A DNA stretch of 64,000 nt from an uncultured Acidobacteriota bacterium (GTDB lineage Bacteria > Acidobacteriota > Terriglobia > Terriglobales > Acidobacteriaceae). This document shows positions 55,696 to 63,695 of the stretch, in pieces. The stretch is taken from contig CAILAC010000017.1 in NCBI GenBank assembly GCA_903832055.1, forward strand, positions 1-64,000, written 5' to 3'. Position 1 is the stretch's first letter. The number at the start of each line of letters is the position of its first letter. Position numbers and translations under genes: made by a program. Below the pieces are notes generated by a model that worked only from the letters and a program-made list of their open reading frames with translations, was not told the origin of the DNA and did not search any database.

Positions 55696-57260
55696 GATTA
55701 CTCCACCGGCCGTCTTCTGCTGATTCAGCAAATTTTGTGGAACATTCTTTGTTCGGAGGTTGCTTGAGATTGCTGCCACATCTCGTTTGGTTTCATCGGA
55801 CAATGACCGGCTGGGGCCGGTGCAGGCGTGGTGGATTGATCTGCCTGATCTTGTTTGTGTTGCTCGCATCACGCGCAACTGCCGCCGTTCATCCGGTGCC
55901 GTTGGACAAGGACACAGACGCCAAGAAGTGTCTGGAATGCCACGACGACAAAACGAAGCACAAGTTCGTTCACACGGCGATGCAGACCGGATGCCTGAGT
56001 TGCCACGAGGTCAGAGTCAACAAGGATATAACCCGGGTCAAACTCATTACCGCGACTACCTCTGCGCTCTGCCTGACCTGCCATGCGGACAAGAAGGCCG
56101 CGGATATCAAGGGTACTGTCCATGCTCCGGCGGTGCGGGACTGCGTCACATGCCATGACCCGCACTCCAGCGAGAACAAGAACGTGCTGATCAAGCCTGA
56201 GTCGGGCGACGAGAAGGAGAACCTCTGCCTGAGTTGCCACAAGACTGGGCTGCATGTCCCTGAAAATGGTAGCCGCCACGCCGCGCTTGAGGCGGGCTGC
56301 GACACCTGCCACACCACACACAAGACGGGTGCCGAGCCAACGCCCGAGAACCGGTTTCATCTCACCAAGGCGGCCCCCGCACTCTGCATCGATTGCCATG
56401 ACGTCAAGGATGCCGGCCTGCAGAAAGCTCACCAGAACCAGCCGTTTGGCACGGCGAATTGCGTGCAGTGCCACGATCCGCACCAGTCGAATGCTCCCAA
56501 GCTGATGGCCAAATTCCTGCATGCACCGTTTGTGGGTGGCGGCTGCGATACCTGCCACCAGCCGGCCAAGGACGGAAAGGTTGTTCTAACGCAAAGCGAG
56601 CCCAAGGCACTTTGTGTGACCTGCCACGACGACAAGGCCACGCTGATCGAAAAGGCAAAGGTGCCCCATGCAGGCGCGGCCGGCGATTGCACTGACTGCC
56701 ACAACCCGCATGCCAGCAGCGAGCCTGGCTTGCCAAAGACCGATGGCGTGACGATCTGCGTTGGTTGCCATACTGATATCGATGACCTGCGCAAGATGGC
56801 GGTGCATCACCAGCCAGCCTTCACCCAGGGATGTGCCACTTGCCATACACCGCACGGAGGCGACAACGACCACCTGCTGCGCGCCAAAGGCAACTCACTC
56901 TGCCTGGAGTGCCATGGCCCTGATTCTGTTCCGCAAAAGGATGAAGCTGCCCATTTGCTGACTATTTTCAACGGCCAGGTGAAACTGCCGGACGACTATT
57001 ACAAGAAGAATCGGGTTCCCATTTTGCCTCTGCGCTACGGTCTTGGTCACCCGGTGGAGTATCACCCTGTTTCTGATGTGATGGACCCGTCAAATCAGAG
57101 CAAGGTGAAGACTCCGCTCAGTTGTCTTTCCTGTCATCAATCACATGCCTCTGCGCGCCCTGATCTTTTGATCAATGACCAGGTCAACAACATGGCATTT
57201 TGCGATAACTGCCACAAGAACCGGATCAACATGAAAGATACAACGATTCCTGGAAAATAA
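55692..57260 (+). CDS. 16-heme c-type cytochrome
   Basis: A 522-residue cytochrome with sixteen CxxCH sites packed into about 450 residues: CLECH, CLSCH, CLTCH, CVTCH, CLSCH, CDTCH, CIDCH, CVQCH, CDTCH, CVTCH, CTDCH, CVGCH, CATCH, CLECH, CLSCH, CDNCH. Many are followed by DPH, NPH or TPH, and extra His residues for bis-His ligation are frequent. The dense spacing suggests a heme wire. The ATG overlaps the upstream stop (ATGA). A later ATG at 55803 starts directly before a standard signal peptide (GGLICLILFVLLASRATA); with the first start the n-region is unusually long. No lipobox. Confidence 0.94.
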   Translation: MRLLHRPSSADSANFVEHSLFGGCLRLLPHLVWFHRTMTGWGRCRRGGLICLILFVLLASRATAAVHPVPLDKDTDAKKCLECHDDKTKHKFVHTAMQTGCLSCHEVRVNKDITRVKLITATTSALCLTCHADKKAADIKGTVHAPAVRDCVTCHDPHSSENKNVLIKPESGDEKENLCLSCHKTGLHVPENGSRHAALEAGCDTCHTTHKTGAEPTPENRFHLTKAAPALCIDCHDVKDAGLQKAHQNQPFGTANCVQCHDPHQSNAPKLMAKFLHAPFVGGGCDTCHQPAKDGKVVLTQSEPKALCVTCHDDKATLIEKAKVPHAGAAGDCTDCHNPHASSEPGLPKTDGVTICVGCHTDIDDLRKMAVHHQPAFTQGCATCHTPHGGDNDHLLRAKGNSLCLECHGPDSVPQKDEAAHLLTIFNGQVKLPDDYYKKNRVPILPLRYGLGHPVEYHPVSDVMDPSNQSKVKTPLSCLSCHQSHASARPDLLINDQVNNMAFCDNCHKNRINMKDTTIPGK

Positions 57261-57272
57261 CTGGAGCCTGAG

Positions 57273-58601
57273 ATGTTTGCCTTCCCTTCCAATTCGATCC
57301 GTACACGCCAAGGCTTCGCTGTTCTGTTAGTGCTTGCACTGGGTATAAGTGCTCCAATGACCGCAATGGCTGGCAAGAAAAAGAAAGATGAGCCGGTCAA
57401 CCTGAGTGCGGCAGGACCGCGCAAGTTTCCATTCGATCCAACCAAGCTGGTGTGGCCGAGCCCCCCCAATATTGCGCGCATCCACTGGCTTGACTACTTT
57501 GCCGGAGCAAAGATCGATTACACGCCCGTCACAAGTGCCAAGCCCAAGGCAAGCTGGATGGACAGACTCGCCGGCGGGCAGTCTGAAACGGAAAAGTCCA
57601 ATACAAAGAACTTCCCATTTCAGATGATCGGACCTTACGGGATCGCAGTCGATTCCAAGGGACTGGTGTATGTGGCCGATCAGAGGGTTGGCGCGATTTT
57701 CATCTTCAACACTGAAACGCGCGATTGCCAGATGATTCGCAACAGTTTTGAAGCCCACTTTGGCTGGGTCAACGGCCTCGCGATTGATGACGATGACAGA
57801 CTCTTTGTCTCTGATGGCAAGATGCACCGCGTACTGATTTTGAATACCAAGCACGAGGTCGAAGGCCAGATTTCAGAGGGCCTGGTCGACCCGGTGGGCA
57901 TTGCGATTGATACCGCCAACCGCTTTCTCTACGTGGTCGATACCCAGCAGGACCAGGTCATCGTGTATGACGCAGACTCTCACAAGCTGCTGAGACGGAT
58001 TGGAACCGGAGGGAAGAATCACTTCCTCACGACACCGGGTGATTTCGGGGCGCCCCAGGGCGTGGCAACTGATGAAGACGGAAATGTCTACGTGACCGAT
58101 ACCTTGAATGACCGGGTGGAGATTTTTGATGCTGAAGGAAACTTCATCAGTGAATTTGGAAAGGCGGGCGACGGCCCTGGATATTTTGCGCGACCCAAAG
58201 GAATCGCGATCGATGGCGACGGACATATCTGGGTCACCGACCAGATGCAGGACCGGCTACAGGTCTTCAATCGTGAAGGACAGTTGCTCACCTACATTGG
58301 GACTGGGCACGGAGAGCTCCCAGGCCAGTTCAAGTCACTGATGGGTGTGGCAATCGATAAGCAGAATCGGGTGTTCACGACCGAGCAGGAACCGGGACGC
58401 TTGCAGGTCTTCCGCTACGTGACGGATGCACAGGCTGCCGCCGAGAAAGCAAAGCGTGAAGAGGAATTGCAGAAAGCAGCCGACCGGCGGCGAAATGCCG
58501 CTGCCGCAGCGCCGACAGAAAAGCCGGTGGTAACTTCTCCCGTGGAAACTCCGGTCGAGTCGGCCCAGAAAGAAGCCGCGACGCAGAAGCCGCAGCCGTA
58601 A
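57273..58601 (+). CDS. Exported NHL-repeat beta-propeller protein 2
   Basis: A 442-residue protein 12 bp after the 16-heme cytochrome gene. The signal peptide is GFAVLLVLALGISAPMTAMA. The propeller has about six NHL units (YGIAVDSKGLVYVADQRVGAIFIFN, NGLAIDDDDRLFVSDGKMHRVLILN, VGIAIDTANRFLYVVDTQQDQVIVYD, QGVATDEDGNVYVTDTLNDRVEIFD, KGIAIDGDGHIWVTDQMQDRLQVFN, MGVAIDKQNRVFTTEQEPGRLQVF). A charged helix (AEKAKREEELQKAADRRR) and a Pro/Val/Glu-rich tail end it. It resembles NHL protein 1 but is not a close copy. A cell-surface scaffold or docking role is inferred. Confidence 0.88.
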   Translation: MFAFPSNSIRTRQGFAVLLVLALGISAPMTAMAGKKKKDEPVNLSAAGPRKFPFDPTKLVWPSPPNIARIHWLDYFAGAKIDYTPVTSAKPKASWMDRLAGGQSETEKSNTKNFPFQMIGPYGIAVDSKGLVYVADQRVGAIFIFNTETRDCQMIRNSFEAHFGWVNGLAIDDDDRLFVSDGKMHRVLILNTKHEVEGQISEGLVDPVGIAIDTANRFLYVVDTQQDQVIVYDADSHKLLRRIGTGGKNHFLTTPGDFGAPQGVATDEDGNVYVTDTLNDRVEIFDAEGNFISEFGKAGDGPGYFARPKGIAIDGDGHIWVTDQMQDRLQVFNREGQLLTYIGTGHGELPGQFKSLMGVAIDKQNRVFTTEQEPGRLQVFRYVTDAQAAAEKAKREEELQKAADRRRNAAAAAPTEKPVVTSPVETPVESAQKEAATQKPQP

Positions 58602-58734
58602 GAGCCTTGACATTGTGTTCGGGGGGAGCGCTTCAAGCGGCGTGACACGCACGCACTGGCAGACCTGCACTTGCGGTTCAGCGAGGGGCAGATGAGGGTT
58701 GCGCCCTATCTCGTCATTGATCTTTTAAAAGGAT

Positions 58735-58809
58735 TGGAGGCGCGGGTCGGGATCGAACCGACGCATAAAGGTTTTGCAGACCTCTCCCTTACCACTTGGG
58801 TACCGCGCC
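58735..58809 (-). tRNA. tRNA-Cys (GCA)
   Basis: On the minus strand GGCGCGG (58809-58803) pairs with CCGCGCC; the anticodon loop TCTGCAAA gives GCA. The discriminator is U, the main identity base for Cys, and CCA is encoded (58737-58735). It lies just after a cluster that needs very many Cys residues, probably by coincidence. Confidence 0.95.
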
Positions 58810-58887
58810 CTGGCAAGGCCGATTTTGAGAAGGGTTGATACTATCCATTCCTGCCGTAGCCTGCCCGGCTGGCGCCGGAGGGCGGAA

Positions 58888-58962
58888 TGGAGCGGGAGAC
58901 GAGATTTGAACTCGCGACCCTCGCCTTGGCAAGGCGATGCTCTACCACTGAGCTACTCCCGC
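58888..58962 (-). tRNA. tRNA-Gly (GCC)
   Basis: GCGGGAG (58962-58956) pairs with CTCCCGC; the anticodon loop TTGCCAA gives GCC. The T arm has GAGTTCAAATCTC, and CCA is encoded (58890-58888). It is 78 bp upstream of tRNA-Cys in the same direction, so the two may share a transcript. Confidence 0.95.
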
Positions 58963-59046
58963 TTGGTACTTCTTGAGTATATCGGGCCGACCTGATGTGG
59001 TCAAACCTGGTGGCCCGTGTTGTGTGAAGCGTGCTCCACACCCCGA

Positions 59047-59778
59047 CTAGACAGACGCTGCAACTGGCTCGGGACGGATGTTAACCGTGTCGGAAACGAT
59101 CTGACCGTCGCGGACCTGGAGGATGCGGTCAGCCACACCGGCCGCCTCCATGTTGTGGGTGATCATTAGAATTGTCTGTCCGAGTTCCTTGTTGGAGCGG
59201 CGAAGCATGTTCAAAACAGCGTCAGAATTTTTGGTGTCGAGATTGCCGGTTGGCTCATCGGCCAAGACGATGGCCGGGCGGGTGATGAGCGCGCGCGCGA
59301 TGGCCACGCGCTGCTGCTCACCGCCGGAAAGCTCAGAAGGGCGATGCTTGAGGCGGCCCTGGATGCTGAGCATTTCGCAGAGGTGATCGAGGTAGGCGAG
59401 GTCGAGGGGCTGCTTTTGACCGCTGATGGCATGGGCGATTTCGATATTGCCCATAGCTGTAAGGGTGGGCAGCAGGTTAAATCGCTGAAAGACAAAGCCG
59501 ATGCGCTGTTTGCGCAGGCGAGTACGTTCACCATCATCCAGCGTAGCGAAATCCACGCCATCGATGATGACCCGGCCGCGGGTGGCGCGGGTGAGGCCGC
59601 CGAGCAAGTAGAACAAAGTTGATTTGCCGGAGCCGGACGGCCCGACAATCGCAATGAACTCGCCCCGGTTGATGGAGAAGCTGACACCGCGCACGGCTGG
59701 CACTTCAATGCGTCCGGAGCGATAAATCTTGGTCAGGTCATCGGCCTGAATGATGGGCGTGGGCTGATCTGGCTGCAC
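59047..59778 (-). CDS. ABC transporter ATPase, LolD/MacB-like
   Basis: A 243-residue ATPase with Walker A (IVGPSGSGKST), Q-loop (GFVFQRFNLLPTLTAMGN), signature (LSGGEQQRVAIARAL), Walker B (AIVLADEPTGNLD) and H-loop (ILMITHNMEAA). GNLDTKNSDAVLNMLRRSN and the FxRFNLLPTLTA pattern mark the LolD/MacB/FtsE group, which drives lipoprotein release, macrolide export or similar mechanotransmission. No permease gene is adjacent downstream within the window. The start is uncertain: GTG 59778 is the likeliest, since no ATG lies between it and the upstream gene. Confidence 0.88.
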   Translation of the reverse strand: MQPDQPTPIIQADDLTKIYRSGRIEVPAVRGVSFSINRGEFIAIVGPSGSGKSTLFYLLGGLTRATRGRVIIDGVDFATLDDGERTRLRKQRIGFVFQRFNLLPTLTAMGNIEIAHAISGQKQPLDLAYLDHLCEMLSIQGRLKHRPSELSGGEQQRVAIARALITRPAIVLADEPTGNLDTKNSDAVLNMLRRSNKELGQTILMITHNMEAAGVADRILQVRDGQIVSDTVNIRPEPVAASV

Positions 59779-59839
59779 TGCTTGATTGTAAATGGGCAGG
59801 GTGCTGCTCCGTGCTGGGGATGCCTGAATCCTCAGGAGT

Positions 59840-60349
59840 TTAATCGAGAGCCAGAGTCGCGTAAACGAGACCCAGCTCTTCGCACAGGGCTTCGACGGCA
59901 AGTTCATGATCGGCGCGCTGCGGCAACCCGGAGACTGTGACTGACCCGATAACGCCAGCCTGCGCAACGGCAATGGGAAAACAGCCGCCGTGGTCGGCGT
60001 AGTCGGCATTGGTGAGGCCGTAGGACTGCTCCAGCGAAGAGCCTTTCAGCTTGAGACTGAGGCCAACAGCATAGGAGCTGCGCAGGAAGCGCGCCGTCAG
60101 GTTGCTTTTGCGGCGAACCCAATCGACATTGTCGGGCGTTGTTCCGGCAAGCGCAGTGTAGAAGAGCGGCTGGCCAAACCGGCGAATGTCGATGACAACG
60201 CTGAGATTACGGGAAACGGCGAGGGCGCGCAGCCGGGAGCCGAGGCTCCACGCGGTGGACTCGTCAAAGCTGGAGAACTGGAGCTGCTGCTCCTGGAGGG
60301 CGATGCGGGTGATGTCTTCGGCAATCGGCATAGGCGTGGAAATCCTCAA
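59840..60349 (-). CDS. UPF0303 / GlcG-HbpS-like (heme-degrading domain) protein
   Basis: A 169-residue single-domain protein of the UPF0303 group within the GlcG/HbpS (DUF336) fold: [55 protein letters not shown], then [47 protein letters not shown]. Relatives include a heme-binding sensor domain and yeast YBR137W; no enzyme activity is proven for this group. It lies between tyrA and the ATPase gene on the same strand. An ATG at 60331 is an alternative start. Confidence 0.8.
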   Translation of the reverse strand: MRISTPMPIAEDITRIALQEQQLQFSSFDESTAWSLGSRLRALAVSRNLSVVIDIRRFGQPLFYTALAGTTPDNVDWVRRKSNLTARFLRSSYAVGLSLKLKGSSLEQSYGLTNADYADHGGCFPIAVAQAGVIGSVTVSGLPQRADHELAVEALCEELGLVYATLALD

Positions 60350-60427
60350 GCCACTTTAGCATTGCCAAGACTTCACGTCATGAACGAGAAGCAGTGTCTC
60401 GACCTTCACAATATTCGTCCCGGCAGG

Positions 60428-61291
60428 CTAGCTTTTGCGGAAGCGGTTGGCCAAATCGAATTCGTCGCGGAGTTCAGGGGTGCGGAGATTTTCACGGAGG
60501 TGAGCCAGGCGCTGTTCAAGGGCAGCGATAGCTGCGGCGATAGCTTCAGTATTGGTGTAAGCGACGTCTCTCCACATGCTGTAGGGGCTGGAGCCCAGGC
60601 GGGTCATCTCGCGCAGGGCTCGGCCGCCGACAGCGGTGAGCTCAGGCGCATCGCCAACCTCAGTCTGGAGCAGGGCGGTAAGAGCGGTCGAGAGGAACTG
60701 GGGCAGGTGGCTCACCCAGGCGACGAGTTCATCGTGCCGAGCGGCGTCCAGGTCGAGGGTGCGGCAGCCGATTGCCTCAACCCAATGTCGCCAGCTTGCC
60801 GCCAGTTCTCCGGCCTGAAATGAGAGGGTGCCGTGATCGGGCATGGATGTGAATATCCATACTGCGTCCTGAAAAAGCGCTGCTTCGGCTGATGCAGCTC
60901 CGCTGACTTCCCTGCCTGCCATGGGGTGGCCGGGAAGGAATCCTGCGCGATTTGGCTGGTTGAAGAGGCGGTTGCCGGCCTCAGTGATGAGCGTCTTGGT
61001 GCTGCCTACGTCGGTAACCAGCTGGGCCGCAGTGAGGACTCCGGAAAGCTGCTCCATCCAATCAAGGATGGAATAAACAGGGCCGGAGAGCAGGATCAAC
61101 TTGCACTTGCGTGCAGCGTCCAAGGGATTGAGAGCGACAGTGTCAATCGCTTTGAGGGCTAGTGCCGCTTCAGATTGGCGGGGGTCTTTGTCCCAGCCGG
61201 TGATTGAACCGGTAAAGCCCGCCGCACGCAACGCCAGGCCTGTCGAGGTTCCGAGCAGGCCTGTGCCGAGGATGAGGATGCGTTCGATCAT
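60428..61291 (-). CDS. tyrA: Prephenate dehydrogenase
   Basis: A 287-residue TyrA-type dehydrogenase that oxidatively decarboxylates prephenate or arogenate toward tyrosine. The Rossmann motif is ILILGTGLLGTSTGLAL at the N-terminus; DVGSTKTLI, GFLPGHPMAGREVSGAASA (with the catalytic His) and WVSHLPQFLSTAL are conserved. There is no fused chorismate mutase or ACT domain; the mutase is a separate gene two places upstream. The gap to aroF is 6 bp, so it is part of the same operon. Confidence 0.94.
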   Translation of the reverse strand: MIERILILGTGLLGTSTGLALRAAGFTGSITGWDKDPRQSEAALALKAIDTVALNPLDAARKCKLILLSGPVYSILDWMEQLSGVLTAAQLVTDVGSTKTLITEAGNRLFNQPNRAGFLPGHPMAGREVSGAASAEAALFQDAVWIFTSMPDHGTLSFQAGELAASWRHWVEAIGCRTLDLDAARHDELVAWVSHLPQFLSTALTALLQTEVGDAPELTAVGGRALREMTRLGSSPYSMWRDVAYTNTEAIAAAIAALEQRLAHLRENLRTPELRDEFDLANRFRKS

Positions 61292-61297
61292 TGACTG

Positions 61298-62344
61298 CTA
61301 TACGTTGGTCGTCGCTGGAGCGTTGGCATAGACTGAGCGGCCAACTGCCTGCGCAATGAGGCGAAGCTCTCCGACGAGCTTGGTGAACTGGTCGGGGAAG
61401 AGCGTCTGCGCGCCATCCGAGACCGCCTTGTCCGGGTTGGGGTGAACTTCGACGATGATGCCGTCGGCTCCAGCCGCAACCGAAGCACGCGCCATGGCTG
61501 GCACCATATCGCGACGGCCGGTGCCATGCGACGGATCACCGACGATGGGCAGGTGCGAGAGCTTCTTGATGACCGGAATCGCCGAGATGTCCATCGTGTT
61601 GCGGGTGTAGGTCTCATAGGTGCGGATGCCGCGCTCACAGAGGATGACGTCGTAGTTGCCGCCGGCGAGGATGTACTCGCTGGAAAGCAGCAGCTCTTCG
61701 ATGGTTGCCGCGATGCCGCGCTTGAGCAACACCGGCTTGCGAACCTTGCCGAGCTCGCGGAGCAGGTTGAAGTTCTGCATGTTGCGTGCACCGACCTGGA
61801 AGCAGTCGATGTAGGGCAGCATCGGCTCGATCTGGGCGATTTCCATGACTTCACTGATGGCGAGCAGTCCGAATGCATCGGCGGCTTCGCGCATCAGCTT
61901 GAGGCCGGGGATGCCCATGCCCTGGAAGGCATACGGCGAACTGCGGGGCTTGAAGGCGCCACCGCGCAGGAAGCAGGCACCGGCTTCCTTGACCTGCTGC
62001 GCGACGAGAAAGATCTGCTCGCGGCTCTCGATGGAGCACGGGCCAGCCATGATGGGAATTTCGTCCCCGCCGATCTTGACCCCATTGTTGAATTCAATGA
62101 TGGTGCCCTCAGGACGAAAAGCGCGGCCCGCCAGCTTGTAAGGCGAGCTGATGCGGTGAACGCTGAGCACACCTGCCAGCAGCTTGTACTCCTCGATATC
62201 CAGCGTCGAGGTCGGCCCGACTGCGGCGAGAATCGTCTGGGTGGCACCAGTGGTGCGGTGAACGTTGACGCCAGCCTCGACCAGTTTTTCGATGATACTG
62301 TCGATCTGTTCTTCAGTTGCTAGTTCCTGCATTGCTACGATCAT
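61298..62344 (-). CDS. aroF: 3-deoxy-7-phosphoheptulonate synthase (DAHP synthase, type I beta)
   Basis: A 348-residue enzyme for the first shikimate step, joining PEP and erythrose 4-phosphate. The N-terminal 80 residues form a ferredoxin-like regulatory domain (EEQIDSIIEKLVEAGVNVHRTTG), typical of the I-beta group in which it mediates feedback inhibition by Tyr or Phe. The barrel has IMAGPCSIESREQI, FLRGGAFKPRSSPYAFQG, QVGARNMQNFNLL, LLKRGIAATIEELL, CERGIRTYETYTRNTMD and DPSHGTGRRDMV. The start overlaps the aroQ stop (ATGA). Confidence 0.96.
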   Translation of the reverse strand: MIVAMQELATEEQIDSIIEKLVEAGVNVHRTTGATQTILAAVGPTSTLDIEEYKLLAGVLSVHRISSPYKLAGRAFRPEGTIIEFNNGVKIGGDEIPIMAGPCSIESREQIFLVAQQVKEAGACFLRGGAFKPRSSPYAFQGMGIPGLKLMREAADAFGLLAISEVMEIAQIEPMLPYIDCFQVGARNMQNFNLLRELGKVRKPVLLKRGIAATIEELLLSSEYILAGGNYDVILCERGIRTYETYTRNTMDISAIPVIKKLSHLPIVGDPSHGTGRRDMVPAMARASVAAGADGIIVEVHPNPDKAVSDGAQTLFPDQFTKLVGELRLIAQAVGRSVYANAPATTNV

Positions 62345-62682
62345 TGCCTATTCCCCGTCTCGGGCGACTGCACGCCTGCTTCATGGCCCTGCACTGCGGC
62401 GAGGGCATTTCTCTGGCTGGCCAACTCATTTCTCTGGAGGGCGCGCATAACGTCAATAATGCGCTCGAAGATATGCGTCAGTTCAATGTCCGGCAGTGGT
62501 CCCTGGTTGGCTGCGCGTACATTTTCGTAGATCAGCTTTTCCCGGGCCGGTTCGTAGATGGGCAACGAAGTCGCCACCTTCAAACGGCCCGCCTCGAGAG
62601 CCGTCTCAGCGCGTTGGCTGAGCAGGGCTACCAGTTGGCGGTCCAGCTCATCAATCTGTTTCCGCAATTCTTCTAACGTCAT
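62341..62682 (-). CDS. aroQ: Chorismate mutase, AroQ type
   Basis: A 113-residue all-helical mutase converting chorismate to prephenate. LEELRKQIDELDRQLVALLSQRAETALEAGRLK includes the active-site Arg and Lys; PAREKLIYENVRAANQGPLPDIELTHIFERIIDVMRALQ completes it. The last 20 residues are a Gln/Gly-rich tail. Placed before aroF with a 4-bp overlap, it can act together with the DAHP synthase, as type I-beta enzymes often do. 150 bp separate it from trpA. Confidence 0.94.
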   Translation of the reverse strand: MTLEELRKQIDELDRQLVALLSQRAETALEAGRLKVATSLPIYEPAREKLIYENVRAANQGPLPDIELTHIFERIIDVMRALQRNELASQRNALAAVQGHEAGVQSPETGNRQ

Positions 62683-62832
62683 GTTTGCCTCGTCCTGTTC
62701 CTGTTCAGGGTGCGTGATCAGGAGAAATAAGTTCAGCCAATTTTTACGGCGACCTGGGCTCGGGAGCTGAAGCCAAAGAGCGCCTGTGAAGGGTTCGTCG
62801 GCGGTTGCGGGAGACTTTCCCCGACTTCCGCG

Positions 62833-63657
62833 TTAAAGGGCCTGCACCGGATACGGCTGGCGCAGACCCTTGATAAATCGAGCCACTGCACCTGGTGCGT
62901 CCTCTTCAGTTGATCTTTCAATCAACTCAACGATTGCGCTGCCGATGACCGCCGCATCTGCGAATTCGCCCACCTTGGTGACGTGATCCGCGTTGGAGAT
63001 GCCGAACCCGACGGCTACCGGCAGCCTGGTCCAGCGTCGAATTCGTTCCACCAGCGCGGCTGCGTCTGCGGCCACGCTTTGCTGCTTGCCGGTGATTCCG
63101 GTGCGCGAAATTGCGTACACAAAACCCTGGGAGTGCTCGGCGATAGCCTTGAGGCGCTCATCGGGACTGGTTGGCGCGGCAAGGAAGATCGGGGCCAGAT
63201 TCACCCGCTTCATCTCAGCCAGATACTCTCCCGCTTCTTCGACAATCATGTCGGTGAGCAGCACTCCGTCGGCGCCGGCATCGGCAGCCGCATCAGCAAA
63301 CCTGCTCAGGCCAAAGCGCAGAATTGGGTTCAGATAGGAGAAAATCACCAGGCCAGCATGCGGGCGGGCCGCGCGCAACTCTTTGGCGAGAGCGAGCACG
63401 TCTTTGAGTCGAGTACCGCGGGCGAGAGCGCGTTCGCTGGCGCGCTGAATCACCGGGCCATCGGCGAGCGGATCACTGAAAGGCACACCCAGCTCAATCA
63501 CATCTGCGCCGGCGTCGATTGCAGCCAGGGCGATGTCGCGCGTAGCGGACAGGTCAGCGCCTTCGGCGGCTGCGTGAGTCAGTCGCGGGGAGAGGCCGGT
63601 GTCGCCTGCAGTGAGGTAAACAACGAGGCCGGGATGTTGCTGGAATAGGATTGCCAT
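62833..63657 (-). CDS. trpA: Tryptophan synthase alpha subunit
   Basis: A 274-residue TIM barrel that splits indole-3-glycerol phosphate to indole and glyceraldehyde 3-phosphate and channels indole to TrpB. The catalytic acids lie in DAGADVIELGVPFSDPLADGPVIQ (Glu and Asp); FSYLNPILRFG, GVLLTDMIVEEAGEY, FLAAPTSPDERL, FVYAISRTGITGKQ and VAVGFGISNADHV are conserved. It follows trpB by 38 bp. Confidence 0.97.
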   Translation of the reverse strand: MAILFQQHPGLVVYLTAGDTGLSPRLTHAAAEGADLSATRDIALAAIDAGADVIELGVPFSDPLADGPVIQRASERALARGTRLKDVLALAKELRAARPHAGLVIFSYLNPILRFGLSRFADAAADAGADGVLLTDMIVEEAGEYLAEMKRVNLAPIFLAAPTSPDERLKAIAEHSQGFVYAISRTGITGKQQSVAADAAALVERIRRWTRLPVAVGFGISNADHVTKVGEFADAAVIGSAIVELIERSTEEDAPGAVARFIKGLRQPYPVQAL

Positions 63658-63695
63658 TCAGTCGAAATATCCGGGCCGGTCAAAAATTGCCGCGA

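Noticed and set aside
53803-57260. Repeated TGCCA-type words taken as a DNA repeat
   Set aside because: They are codons for CxxCH heme sites (TGC/TGT Cys followed by CAC/CAT His).
61442-62323. 293-codon open frame on the plus strand
   Set aside because: It is opposite the DAHP synthase gene; the translation is Asp/Gly/Ala-rich without a recognisable fold.
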